A stretch of 64,000 nucleotides of DNA from Clostridia bacterium (GTDB lineage Bacteria; Bacillota; Clostridia; Christensenellales; Borkfalkiaceae): positions 1 to 64,000 of the forward strand of contig JAFQJB010000004.1 in assembly GCA_017397305.1 (NCBI GenBank), in the 5' to 3' direction. Below are positions 42,496-49,166 of this stretch, piece by piece (the stretch's first letter is position 1; each line of letters begins with the position of its first letter). A program made the position numbers and the translations under genes. The notes beneath the pieces are model-generated. The model searched no databases. It was not told where the DNA came from and saw only the letters and a program-made list of their open reading frames with translations.

Positions 42496-42705
42496 GTGGT
42501 GGGCTTTTTTACAATAGCCCTACGACTCGTCCGTCTAGCGTGGAATCTATTAAAGAACGTTTTTTCGTTGGTTCTGCGCTTGGACAACGGGTTGCTATCT
42601 CAATTTTTGGGCTTAGGACTAATTTGGTTAATTTTACCGCGTCTCGCGGTCGTTATAGAAAAAATGCTAATTGCTGGGCGCTGGCTTTTGCATAAATTCG
42701 AATGA
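42496..42705 (+). CDS. 69-aa hydrophobic protein (GTG start)
   Basis: GTG 42496 is chosen because GGAGG lies at 42482-42486, 9 nt upstream. The sequence is almost entirely hydrophobic with scattered Arg (FFTIALRLVRLAWNLL, FLGLGLIWLILPRLAVV), suggesting two membrane helices. It lies between the 56-aa protein and the 624-aa anchored protein. Candidate minor coat or membrane assembly protein. Confidence 0.6.
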   Translation: MVGFFTIALRLVRLAWNLLKNVFSLVLRLDNGLLSQFLGLGLIWLILPRLAVVIEKMLIAGRWLLHKFE

Positions 42706-42712
42706 GGTCAAT

Positions 42713-44587
42713 ATGACAAAGAAACTAAAACACAATTTAATAGTGGGTTTTTTCATTCTTTTTCTTCTTTTAGGCGTAGTGTTAGCGGGGGTTATTGTCC
42801 CCCGCAATACTGCGAAGGCTGACGAAGTGGAAATGGAAGCGGGAAACGAGAAAATATCAAACGGTGCTTTTCACTTTGACGATGGCGCCGGAATTGTTCT
42901 CATTGACGTTGACGAAAACAACAATTGCACGTTCGAGAGGCTGGCATACAAGCTTTATTTGGACGATTTGAAACATGCCAATATTTTAGATTACATGGAA
43001 GATAATTACTATGTGGACCGAAAAGGCTTTCACTCGGCGGGAAGCGTTTATATGTACAGTTTCATCCTCAACCGTATGAGCGACGACGGAAAAACGTCTA
43101 CCGCTCTGAAGGAATATATGATTGCTTACGACTATGTTGGACTTTCGGACTTTAGGGTTGTCTTGAGAGAGTGGCATGCTACAAAGGACCTTGTTCCGTC
43201 TCCTACTGATTTAGATGTAGCATTCGGCTTTAACTACTTGCTAGAAACCGATTTGACGGCAAACGAAACAGGCTTAAATGCTGGACCGCAACGTTTGAGA
43301 GAATATTTTCAAAACAACGGCTACAAAGTAATTAAAAACCCGGTTTGCTACAAAACAACGTCAATTAAAGGTGTTCCTTACGCAAACGACGGCTTGTGGG
43401 GTAGCATATGGGTGAAAACAGATAGCCCCTATAGCAAATATAATCTAACGTTCACCGCACGTTACAACACTATGCAAAGTGTTAATTGGTTAAATGTTCC
43501 GCAATATGGCGAGGAGTATTTGGGCGAAATTCAAAGTGATACGCGTTCAATTGCCATGATATTGAACGACTACGAACAAAACCAAGGCGGGATAGACAAG
43601 GTGCTTATCGAAGACTGCGGACTTTGGGAGGAAGAAATTCAAAAGGCATACGATATCATTGGTAGCGCCAAAGAACTTGTAAAGGTTCAATATCTTGTCC
43701 CGATTGAAGGCACCCCGTTTGCAACTACAAAAACCGAAAACGTAATGGTTTCAATGCTCTATGACACCGTTAAAGTTGACGACGTTTGCTCGTCGTTAGG
43801 GATAGACACGTTAAATTGTTTTGATAGTGCTTGTCTATCGTTCGAAAAGGACGCAGTAACCGAAACGTATAGGGCGGTGTACTTAAAAAACACGTTACTT
43901 AGAGCCATCAACGCAAACGGGCAATCGCACGACGTGTTTTTAGATATCAACTTATCAATGAGCGACTTCTATAGTCAATATATCGATAGGGAGTTAATCA
44001 CGACCGATGCTTACGAATTCATTCTTAATTGTCTAATAGTAGACTATCCCGTTCTACAAAAATATGGACCGGACGATATCTACGGGCTTTTCGGGTTCGT
44101 CGCACTACCGGACGACAAGTCATTAGACAAATTCATGATAGAATCGTTTAACGTTCCCAAAACTAAGGTCGGTATAATTGAGTCATATTCTTTCACCGGC
44201 GAAGTTAACAAGGAGCAGTACGAACAACTGCTTGACGATTACAAGTACAGCAATATTCAAAAGTTGTGGAACATGGCTGGGTTAAACTTTACCATTAACG
44301 ACACGGAAGAAGCAGAGTTTTTCTTCTTCTATAGTATTCCCGGAACGAGGCACGCAGTGATTGGTGCGGGTGGACAAGACGACATAGACGACGGGTCGTT
44401 CACTCAGATGGCGCCCGAGTTCGGCATGGGAGCATTCAAAGAGTGGTTCAACAACTGGACAAGCAAAATATCGAACAAGAACAATGAGCGAAGTTTTGCG
44501 GAAAAACTCGGAATAATTTTAATAATCGCTGTAGTTATCTATTTGATATACTTAATATTTTTCAAAAAAGGCAAAAGACGGAGGTAA
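42713..44587 (+). CDS. Large secreted, C-terminally anchored element protein (candidate pIII-like adsorption protein)
   Basis: 624 aa, ATG 42713 behind GAGG. Residues 1-37 are a signal peptide (LIVGFFILFLLLGVVLAGVI ... AKA). A long extracellular region with no recognised domain follows. A C-terminal membrane helix (LGIILIIAVVIYLIYLIFF, ~598-616) and KKGKRRR close it. Signal peptide, big ectodomain and one C-terminal anchor directly upstream of a pI-like ATPase are the layout of filamentous-phage adsorption proteins. Recognisable sequence similarity is not expected, because these proteins diverge fast. It could instead be a host-surface exclusion protein. Confidence 0.65.
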   Translation: MTKKLKHNLIVGFFILFLLLGVVLAGVIVPRNTAKADEVEMEAGNEKISNGAFHFDDGAGIVLIDVDENNNCTFERLAYKLYLDDLKHANILDYMEDNYYVDRKGFHSAGSVYMYSFILNRMSDDGKTSTALKEYMIAYDYVGLSDFRVVLREWHATKDLVPSPTDLDVAFGFNYLLETDLTANETGLNAGPQRLREYFQNNGYKVIKNPVCYKTTSIKGVPYANDGLWGSIWVKTDSPYSKYNLTFTARYNTMQSVNWLNVPQYGEEYLGEIQSDTRSIAMILNDYEQNQGGIDKVLIEDCGLWEEEIQKAYDIIGSAKELVKVQYLVPIEGTPFATTKTENVMVSMLYDTVKVDDVCSSLGIDTLNCFDSACLSFEKDAVTETYRAVYLKNTLLRAINANGQSHDVFLDINLSMSDFYSQYIDRELITTDAYEFILNCLIVDYPVLQKYGPDDIYGLFGFVALPDDKSLDKFMIESFNVPKTKVGIIESYSFTGEVNKEQYEQLLDDYKYSNIQKLWNMAGLNFTINDTEEAEFFFFYSIPGTRHAVIGAGGQDDIDDGSFTQMAPEFGMGAFKEWFNNWTSKISNKNNERSFAEKLGIILIIAVVIYLIYLIFFKKGKRRR

Positions 44588-44590
44588 AAC

Positions 44591-45334
44591 ATGCAAAACG
44601 CAAAAAAGAGAAATTCAATTTTAACATTTTTAGTAGGACTTTTAATGTCCGTTCTAGCATTCGTGGGTATATCGCTTTCACCAAAAACAGCGTTTGCCGA
44701 CACTAACTTTGACGGAAGCGAACTTTCAGGAGACAAGGTTCAAGTCGGTGACTCGCTTGTCGGTAAGACTATTAAATTAAAGGCTTCTTCGAGTGGGGAC
44801 GGTGATAAGGTAACCATAAAAACGCAAAACTACGCGTTCGAATTTGCGGATATAGACCCGATAAATTTTTACGTAAACGGCGAACTAACAACCATATTTA
44901 TTGAACCAAACTTTACCACGGAATACACCGAAGATAATGTGCAAATACAATATTATACTTTTGAGGCAAAAAAGGTTGGACAAACCGAACTCATCCCAGA
45001 AATAACGAACAACGCAGACTTAACAAACGAAACGGTGACCGAAATTATAGGTGACGACGTTTACTACGTGGAAACAGACGATAGTACAACTACCGACCCG
45101 GAAGACCCCGGCACAACTCCGGAAGACCCCGAAACACCGGGCGACGTAGACCCGGAAGAACCCAGTGACGACGTTCCGTTGTTGCCGGATAATTCAGACA
45201 CAAACAAGTGGGGCGAGTTTACCGATGGTGTTGCTGGTTGGTTTAGCGAAAACACGGGTTTGAAAATAACGGGTTCTTTTGTTTCAATTGCGCTTGTCGG
45301 TTTGGTTTTAGCATTCATTTTCAAGAAAAAATAA
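44591..45334 (+). CDS. Secreted anchored protein with acidic proline-rich linker
   Basis: 247 aa, GGAGG 4 bp before the previous stop, ATG 44591. Signal peptide 1-36 (ILTFLVGLLMSVLAFVGISL ... AFA). A beta-rich domain covers ~38-155. An Asp/Glu/Pro/Thr linker with repeated DPEDPGTTPEDPETPGD words covers ~157-195. A short helix (EFTDGVAGWFSENTG) and a C-terminal membrane helix (FVSIALVGLVLAFIF) ending KKK follow. This modular, linker-containing form recalls virion tip proteins. The C-terminus resembles that of Gram-positive surface proteins but has no LPxTG. Confidence 0.65.
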   Translation: MQNAKKRNSILTFLVGLLMSVLAFVGISLSPKTAFADTNFDGSELSGDKVQVGDSLVGKTIKLKASSSGDGDKVTIKTQNYAFEFADIDPINFYVNGELTTIFIEPNFTTEYTEDNVQIQYYTFEAKKVGQTELIPEITNNADLTNETVTEIIGDDVYYVETDDSTTTDPEDPGTTPEDPETPGDVDPEEPSDDVPLLPDNSDTNKWGEFTDGVAGWFSENTGLKITGSFVSIALVGLVLAFIFKKK

Positions 45335-45338
45335 TTAA

Positions 45339-46487
45339 ATGAAAAAAAGAAAAAAATTAAAAACACTTTCCAAGCCGTCCGTTTTTAGGCGTGTTTGGAA
45401 AGTTTGGCTATATAACATTTTTTGGTCGGTTTTGTTTTTCGGCTGGTTTTTAAGCTGTTACACAATCGACGACGTCGCATGGCATTTAGACCAATTGACA
45501 ATGAACATTTTCACCGGCTTTACGCTAGACCTCGTCTTGTGCTGTACGTCGTTTTGGTTCTTCTTTAGGCAAATATTCAAGGACCTTAATTTGATTAAAT
45601 TCACGTACCTTATGACAAAGCACGACAAAGAAATTTTAACGTACGGCAACAAGGTCGTTTTCGAAGGTCCGGAGGGGCTAGGCAAGACGTTAAATACGGC
45701 AAACACTGCGCTTTTTTTAGCGGTAGAAAAGGACCGTGAAATGCGCTTGAGGTATTATCTAGATTATCCATTTAGGAATGGTTTGGGTAATAATAAAGAC
45801 TTTAAGGTGCTAGAAGATAGTTTCAACTATTACGAAGAAAACGCGGTGTTTAACGAGGAAAAACAAGCTAATATACCGCACTTAATGGCAAACTTTAAGA
45901 TTGAGTACCAAGGTCGGCGCAGTTATCCATTTGACTTAAAAATATTGGACCAAGAAGTAAGACCACCGGAGGGGCTTTCCGTTGCTTTAACTGAAGTAGG
46001 AAACGTTCTTCCAAACTCTGAGTCTAGAATTTCCAAAAAAGACACCTCGGACTTTAAGGCAAAAGTAAAACAAGAGACGTTGTCTCTAACACGTCAATGG
46101 TTTTTAATGAACATAATCGCTGATGAACAACGCACCGGGGAAATCTTTTTAGGTTTTCGTTCGGTAGTTTCTAATAATTACCGCTTAATAGAGCGAAAAA
46201 ACATACTAGAACCGCATTTCTTAATTAAGGTCAAGAATATGGTCGGGAATATAGTTTTATGGCGTAAAAAGAAAAACAAGCGGTTTAGGACTAAAATTTT
46301 TAATTTCTTAACTGATTTGATACTAGATATAGGGTTTTATAGGTTCGTTTACGAAAGTAAAGACGCACAAACTAGTTCGTTGAAAGAAGAGAATCTAACA
46401 TTCATAATTAGTAAAGATTTGCCGTTCAAATTTGATACACGCGGAGAGAGAGAAAAATATAGTTTATATGAGAAGAAAGTCTCATAG
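45339..46487 (+). CDS. Zot/pI-like morphogenesis ATPase
   Basis: 382 aa. Two hydrophobic segments near residues 21-40 and 57-77 place it in the membrane. The Walker A motif is G110-PEGLG-KT117. A Walker-B-like strand GLSVALTEVGN has Glu219. TLSLTRQWFLMNIIADEQR further on fits the arginine/sensor area of Zot-type ATPases. Length and fold pattern match the pI/Zot proteins that assemble and extrude filamentous phages. Membrane helices at the N- rather than C-terminus are a variant arrangement. No clear ribosome site is visible; the ATG is 4 bp after the previous stop, so translation may be coupled. This is the marker gene for the element's classification. Confidence 0.75.
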   Translation: MKKRKKLKTLSKPSVFRRVWKVWLYNIFWSVLFFGWFLSCYTIDDVAWHLDQLTMNIFTGFTLDLVLCCTSFWFFFRQIFKDLNLIKFTYLMTKHDKEILTYGNKVVFEGPEGLGKTLNTANTALFLAVEKDREMRLRYYLDYPFRNGLGNNKDFKVLEDSFNYYEENAVFNEEKQANIPHLMANFKIEYQGRRSYPFDLKILDQEVRPPEGLSVALTEVGNVLPNSESRISKKDTSDFKAKVKQETLSLTRQWFLMNIIADEQRTGEIFLGFRSVVSNNYRLIERKNILEPHFLIKVKNMVGNIVLWRKKKNKRFRTKIFNFLTDLILDIGFYRFVYESKDAQTSSLKEENLTFIISKDLPFKFDTRGEREKYSLYEKKVS

Positions 46488-46500
46488 TTAAACCTTTTAC

Positions 46501-46607
46501 TTTTTGTTACTTTTTCTTTTTCTAATTCTATTATTTTTATTTTTGTTTTTTTTGACTTGTTCAAAAAAACAAAACAAACCGAGAATAGAAAAAGAAAAAG
46601 TACAAAA
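46501..46607 (+). other. Long nested hairpin after the ATPase gene
   Basis: Outer arms at 46501-46527 and 46583-46607 pair almost completely (ACTTTTTCTTTTTCTA against TAGAAAAAGAAAAAGT). Inner arms at 46545-46555 and 46560-46570 pair as a poly-T/poly-A stem around GACTTGTTC. The result is a ~107-nt fold-back in single strands. It could be a terminator for the late operon; in a filamentous phage this is also where a packaging hairpin would lie. Confidence 0.6.
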
Positions 46608-46728
46608 GAAAGACTAACTAGGCGCTATTCTCCATACCTAAACTAAATTTTTTGAAGCGAAGCGGAAGAAAATTTTTTCATTCTCACGTGCGCGGGGGCG
46701 CGGACGATGGGGAGGGGGTGACGATGAC

Positions 46729-47031
46729 GTGACGATAAAAAACTATTCGATATTCGAAGACAAGCACGTGCGCAAGACGTTCCCGCTCTTCTGCCATTTG
46801 GTGGAAACGGTGGACGAGCATAATCGATTGATTATCCGGCGCGAGGCGGTGGCGCGCAAGTTCCACGTAACGTCGCGGACGATTTCCAATTGGATACACG
46901 TTCTAGCGCGGAACGACGTGCTTAAATTTAAGTACTCTGGCACAGCGCGTTTAAATCCCGATATTTACTATTCCGGGGGAAACGTAACAAAAGCAAAAGA
47001 AGATTACGCCTCATTCCGAGGCGATATATAA
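46729..47031 (+). CDS. RepL-like winged-helix replication protein
   Basis: 100 aa from GTG 46729, behind GGAGGGGG (46711-46718). A winged helix-turn-helix covers ~15-80 (FPLFCHLVETVDEHNRLIIR, then REAVARKFHVTSRTISNWIHVLARNDVLKF). The ending RLNPDIYYSGG corresponds to the NP-x-(I/L)-(F/Y)-(F/Y)-x-G strand typical of Firmicute plasmid RepL proteins. It is shorter than most RepL (about 150-200 aa). Upstream of the iterons and co-transcribed with another DNA-binding protein, it probably starts replication of the excised element. Confidence 0.65.
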   Translation: MTIKNYSIFEDKHVRKTFPLFCHLVETVDEHNRLIIRREAVARKFHVTSRTISNWIHVLARNDVLKFKYSGTARLNPDIYYSGGNVTKAKEDYASFRGDI

Positions 47032-47046
47032 AGGAAGGTGTAAAAA

Positions 47047-47496
47047 ATGAACTTAAAAAAGAATTTAACAAAGACGGCGCAGTTCCGCCGACTAAAAGAA
47101 AATAACCGCGCGACGTTGACGATACACAAATCATGGTGTTCGCGCTTCGATTTGAGCGCCAACGAGCTTTTGATATTTGAAGAGATACACTTTGCCACGC
47201 ACCGACTCGAAAAAAAAGCTTACACGGGCTCAAGGACCGGGCTAGGCATGTTAATTAATGCAACGTTACCGACGGTAGATAGGGCGCTTTTGAGGTTGGA
47301 AGAGAAGGGCTTTATCCGTAAAGAATTTAGGAAAGAAGAAACGGTAAAAGGTGCTATGCACAAGGTGGTGCAGTACATATCAATGCTTCCAGCGGATTTA
47401 TCGTTTATAGACCCGCAAATAGAAAAAACGTTAGAAACAAATATGGCAAGACGGGAGGCAATGCTTACAGTATTTAACAAAAAAACATCGAAATAG
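47047..47496 (+). CDS. Winged-helix DNA-binding protein, probable replication partner
   Basis: 149 aa, 15 bp after the RepL-like gene with AAGGAAGG. TLTIHKSWCSRFDLSANELLIF, then NATLPTVDRALLRLEEKGFIRKEF form a winged helix as in plasmid initiators and MarR/RepA_N-type N-domains. The rest is helical. It lies immediately upstream of the iteron block and its gene ends at a terminator, so it is the best candidate to bind the iterons. Not assigned to a named family. Confidence 0.65.
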   Translation: MNLKKNLTKTAQFRRLKENNRATLTIHKSWCSRFDLSANELLIFEEIHFATHRLEKKAYTGSRTGLGMLINATLPTVDRALLRLEEKGFIRKEFRKEETVKGAMHKVVQYISMLPADLSFIDPQIEKTLETNMARREAMLTVFNKKTSK

Positions 47497-47515
47497 AACA
47501 ATTTTTTTTAATAAC

Positions 47516-47546
47516 AAAGGGTAGACTGTCGAAGTCTACCCTTTTT
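47516..47546 (+). terminator. Terminator of the replication operon
   Basis: 12-bp stem AAAGGGTAGACT (47516-47527) / AGTCTACCCTTT (47533-47544) with trailing T residues. The iterons start 2 bp after it. Confidence 0.9.
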
Positions 47547-47548
47547 AC

Positions 47549-47860
47549 GTATAAAGAAACGTTATACTATATAGTATAAAGAAACTTTACACTACGGGGT
47601 GTGTAAAGAAACGTTATACTACTAAAATGGCAAAAACGATAAAGAAACTTTACACCCCCCACTTTTTGGTGCTGTTAGGGTGTAAAGAAATTTTATAGGT
47701 TAGTAGTATAAAGAAACTTTATAGGGGTGGGGGGTATAAAGAAACGTTACACTACTAAAATCGCGAGGGTGTAAAGAAACTTTATATATAATAGTGTAAA
47801 GAATTTTTACACTCTATATAAAAAAACTTTATACACTTATAGTATAAAGAAAATTTACAC
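47549..47860 (+). repeat. Eleven palindromic 19-bp iterons, probable replication origin
   Basis: Consensus GTATAAAGAAACTTTATAC, in which GTATAAAG and CTTTATAC are exact inverted arms around AAA. Copies start at 47549, 47574, 47601, 47637, 47680, 47706, 47734, 47769, 47794, 47816 and 47842. They vary as GT(A/G)TAAAG-AAA-C(T/G)TTA(T/C)A(C/G). Gaps between copies are 3-24 bp. The direct repetition, AT richness and position after two winged-helix genes indicate an initiator-binding origin. Confidence 0.85.
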
Positions 47861-47891
47861 GAGGTTTATTTTAAAGATTTTAAAAAAAAGG

Positions 47892-47911
47892 ACGCGCGCG
47901 TGTGCGCGCGT
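47892..47911. other. Alternating purine-pyrimidine inverted repeat
   Basis: ACGCGCGC (47892-47899), GTGT, GCGCGCGT (47904-47911), flanked by very AT-rich DNA just beyond the iterons. It could form a hairpin or Z-DNA. Role unknown; possibly part of the origin. The rest of 47861-48006 shows nothing recognisable. Confidence 0.5.
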
Positions 47912-48006
47912 GAAAGCGGAATTAAAAATAGAAATCAATTTGGGAAGTGAAATCAAAATCGTCAATGGTAGACTGCTGTTTTTTAGGTTAAATTTTTTAT
48001 TCTTTT

Positions 48007-48033
48007 GGTTCAAGTCCCATCCTTCACACCAAA
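48007..48033 (+). repeat. attR, 27-bp direct repeat
   Basis: Identical to 38863-38889 (tRNA-Leu 3' end). It marks the right end of the element; the sequence upstream of 48007 does not continue as tRNA. Confidence 0.9.
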
Positions 48034-48037
48034 CAAG

Positions 48038-48065
48038 ACACTCGACCTTTTGGTCGAGTGTTTTT
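48038..48065 (+). terminator. Original tRNA-Leu terminator, displaced by integration
   Basis: 10-bp stem ACACTCGACC (48038-48047), TTTT loop, GGTCGAGTGT (48052-48061), then T residues. It lies directly after attR, where the tRNA terminator would be in the empty site. Confidence 0.85.
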
Positions 48066-48077
48066 GTTTATACATAA

Positions 48078-48189
48078 GATGGGACTTTCGCCTGTGCGAC
48101 CTTCCCCGATAAACAGTCCACTGGACTGTTTACCCTTCGGGAAATTTGCAATGCAAATTTTCTCCTCATTCAAGTCCCATCCGTTCAAT
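48078..48189. repeat. Palindrome-rich intergenic element with tRNA-like end
   Basis: Bounded by GATGGGACTT (48078-48087) and its inverse AAGTCCCATC (48172-48181). The right copy is part of TTCAAGTCCCATCC, a 14-bp match to the tRNA-Leu T arm. Inside are the perfect palindromes AAACAGTCCA-C-TGGACTGTTT and AAATTTGCA-A-TGCAAATTT. It looks like a small dispersed repeat or an old attachment scar. Confidence 0.5.
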
Positions 48190-48190
48190 C

Positions 48191-48226
48191 AAAAAAAGCA
48201 CTTGTTGTTTTGCAAGTGCTTTTTTT
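48191..48226. terminator. Bidirectional intrinsic terminator
   Basis: 14-bp stem AAAAAAAGCACTTG (48191-48204) / CAAGTGCTTTTTTT (48213-48226). It ends the leftward AraC-type gene, whose stop is at 48238. Confidence 0.85.
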
Positions 48227-48237
48227 AATTTGCTGTT

Positions 48238-49023
48238 CTATTGAGGCTGAATAACCTTGAATATCTTGCTTATATCTTTACTTGGGGAGTGTAAAAACTT
48301 GTTTTTATAACAAGTTGAAAAGTATTTAACGTCGTTAAAGCCACATTCGTATGCAACGCATTCTACGGTATAGTATCCACTTTTTAATAATTTTTGTGCT
48401 TTTGATAGCCTAAGTTCATTTAGTTTCTTGCAAGGTGAAACGTTAAAAAGTTTATTAAAGATTTTTCTGTAATATACTTCACTTACCCCGGCAATTTTGG
48501 CTAGTTTTGATACAGTCAATTCTGCTGATGAAAAATTTTTGTATAAATAATCAATAGAGTCTTCAAAATTTTTGTTTACGCTTGAATTTGCTGATGAAGA
48601 GCGTTTGTTTTGGATTTGTATTTGCTCTAAAATTTCGTAAAAAAGAGAGTAAACTTTTTGTTTATAGCCAATTCCCTTGGTAGAGTATACGTGCGCAATT
48701 TTTTCAAATAGTGAAATAAAAATATCAGGGGAAGAAGGCGAAAAGGTTTCAATTTTAGAGTAGATAGTATCGGTATCGAAATGAATAACGACAATCTTTT
48801 CGTTCGTTTTAGAATTTATCGTGTAGTCGTAATTTTTAGGAACGAATATGATTTGATTTTTATTTACCGAATAAGTTTTGTCGTCGTGTGTAAAATCCGC
48901 TTGACCCTCTAAACGAAACGATATTGCGTGAAAGGGGCGCGGATAAGCGTATTTATATTGTTTATCCCAAGAAAGAGAGTGAACGGATAAAATTTTTAAT
49001 CCAAAATCTAAATCGTTTAACAT
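48238..49023 (-). CDS. AraC-family transcriptional regulator
   Basis: 261 aa from ATG 49023. A cupin-like sensing domain covers ~15-125 (YPRPFHAISFRLEGQADFTHDDKTYSV, QIIFVPKNYDYTI). The C-terminal double helix-turn-helix covers ~165-258 (LTVSKLAKIAGVSEVYYRKIFNKLF, then YTVECVAYECGFNDVKYFSTCYKNKF). Such proteins bind a sugar or derivative and switch on an adjacent operon. It diverges from the sugar operon starting at 49167, its likely target. No ribosome site precedes the ATG, and the promoter predicts a leaderless mRNA. Confidence 0.88.
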   Translation of the reverse strand: MLNDLDFGLKILSVHSLSWDKQYKYAYPRPFHAISFRLEGQADFTHDDKTYSVNKNQIIFVPKNYDYTINSKTNEKIVVIHFDTDTIYSKIETFSPSSPDIFISLFEKIAHVYSTKGIGYKQKVYSLFYEILEQIQIQNKRSSSANSSVNKNFEDSIDYLYKNFSSAELTVSKLAKIAGVSEVYYRKIFNKLFNVSPCKKLNELRLSKAQKLLKSGYYTVECVAYECGFNDVKYFSTCYKNKFLHSPSKDISKIFKVIQPQ

Positions 49024-49029
49024 ACTAAT

Positions 49030-49059
49030 ATTGTATAACAATTAAAACTCCAATGTCAA
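49030..49059 (-). promoter_or_regulatory. Promoter of the AraC-type gene, leaderless
   Basis: Minus strand: perfect TTGACA (49059-49054), then TACAAT (49035-49030, spacer 18) or TATACA (49037-49032, spacer 16). With TACAAT the ATG at 49023 falls 7 nt after the -10 box, at the expected transcription start. Confidence 0.6.
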
Positions 49060-49111
49060 TCAAATAGCAAATTTTGTTTCGAAATTTAAACCTTTTGTAT
49101 CGAATAGTGTG

Positions 49112-49140
49112 TTGTGAATGATATTTAATTTTGTTATAAT
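49112..49140 (+). promoter_or_regulatory. Promoter of the 49167-55791 sugar operon
   Basis: TTGTGA (49112-49117), 17-bp spacer, perfect TATAAT (49135-49140). It diverges from the AraC-type promoter across ~50 bp that should hold the regulator's site. Confidence 0.65.
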
Positions 49141-49166
49141 AAAACAAAAAACAATAGAGGTGGATT

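Larger units (their letters stand above)
38863..48033. mobile_element. Inovirus-like (filamentous phage) prophage integrated in tRNA-Leu
   Basis: Bounded by 27-bp identical direct repeats of the tRNA 3' end, about 9.2 kb apart end to end. The integrase gene sits next to attL, as in tRNA-targeting elements. Contents: integrase and XRE repressor (leftward); then rightward a DUF3846-like protein, six proteins of 52-138 aa (five of 52-69 aa, four hydrophobic), two large signal-peptide/C-anchor proteins, a Zot/pI-like ATPase, a RepL-like protein, a winged-helix protein and an iteron block. The order small hydrophobic proteins, long anchored protein, second anchored protein, ATPase parallels the VIII/IX-III-VI-I order of filamentous phages. 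No secretin is present, as expected for a host with one membrane. There is no relaxase, terminase, portal or tail gene. Name and lifestyle are inferred. Confidence 0.7.

Noticed and set aside
47549-47860. CRISPR array
   Set aside because: The 19-bp units are palindromic with variable 3-24-bp gaps and there are no cas genes; they fit iterons.
48007-48033. Second tRNA-Leu gene
   Set aside because: Only the 3' 27 bp are present; no D arm or anticodon arm precedes them.
38863-48033. Integrative conjugative or mobilisable element
   Set aside because: No relaxase, coupling protein or type IV secretion gene is visible, and the gene series fits filamentous phage better.
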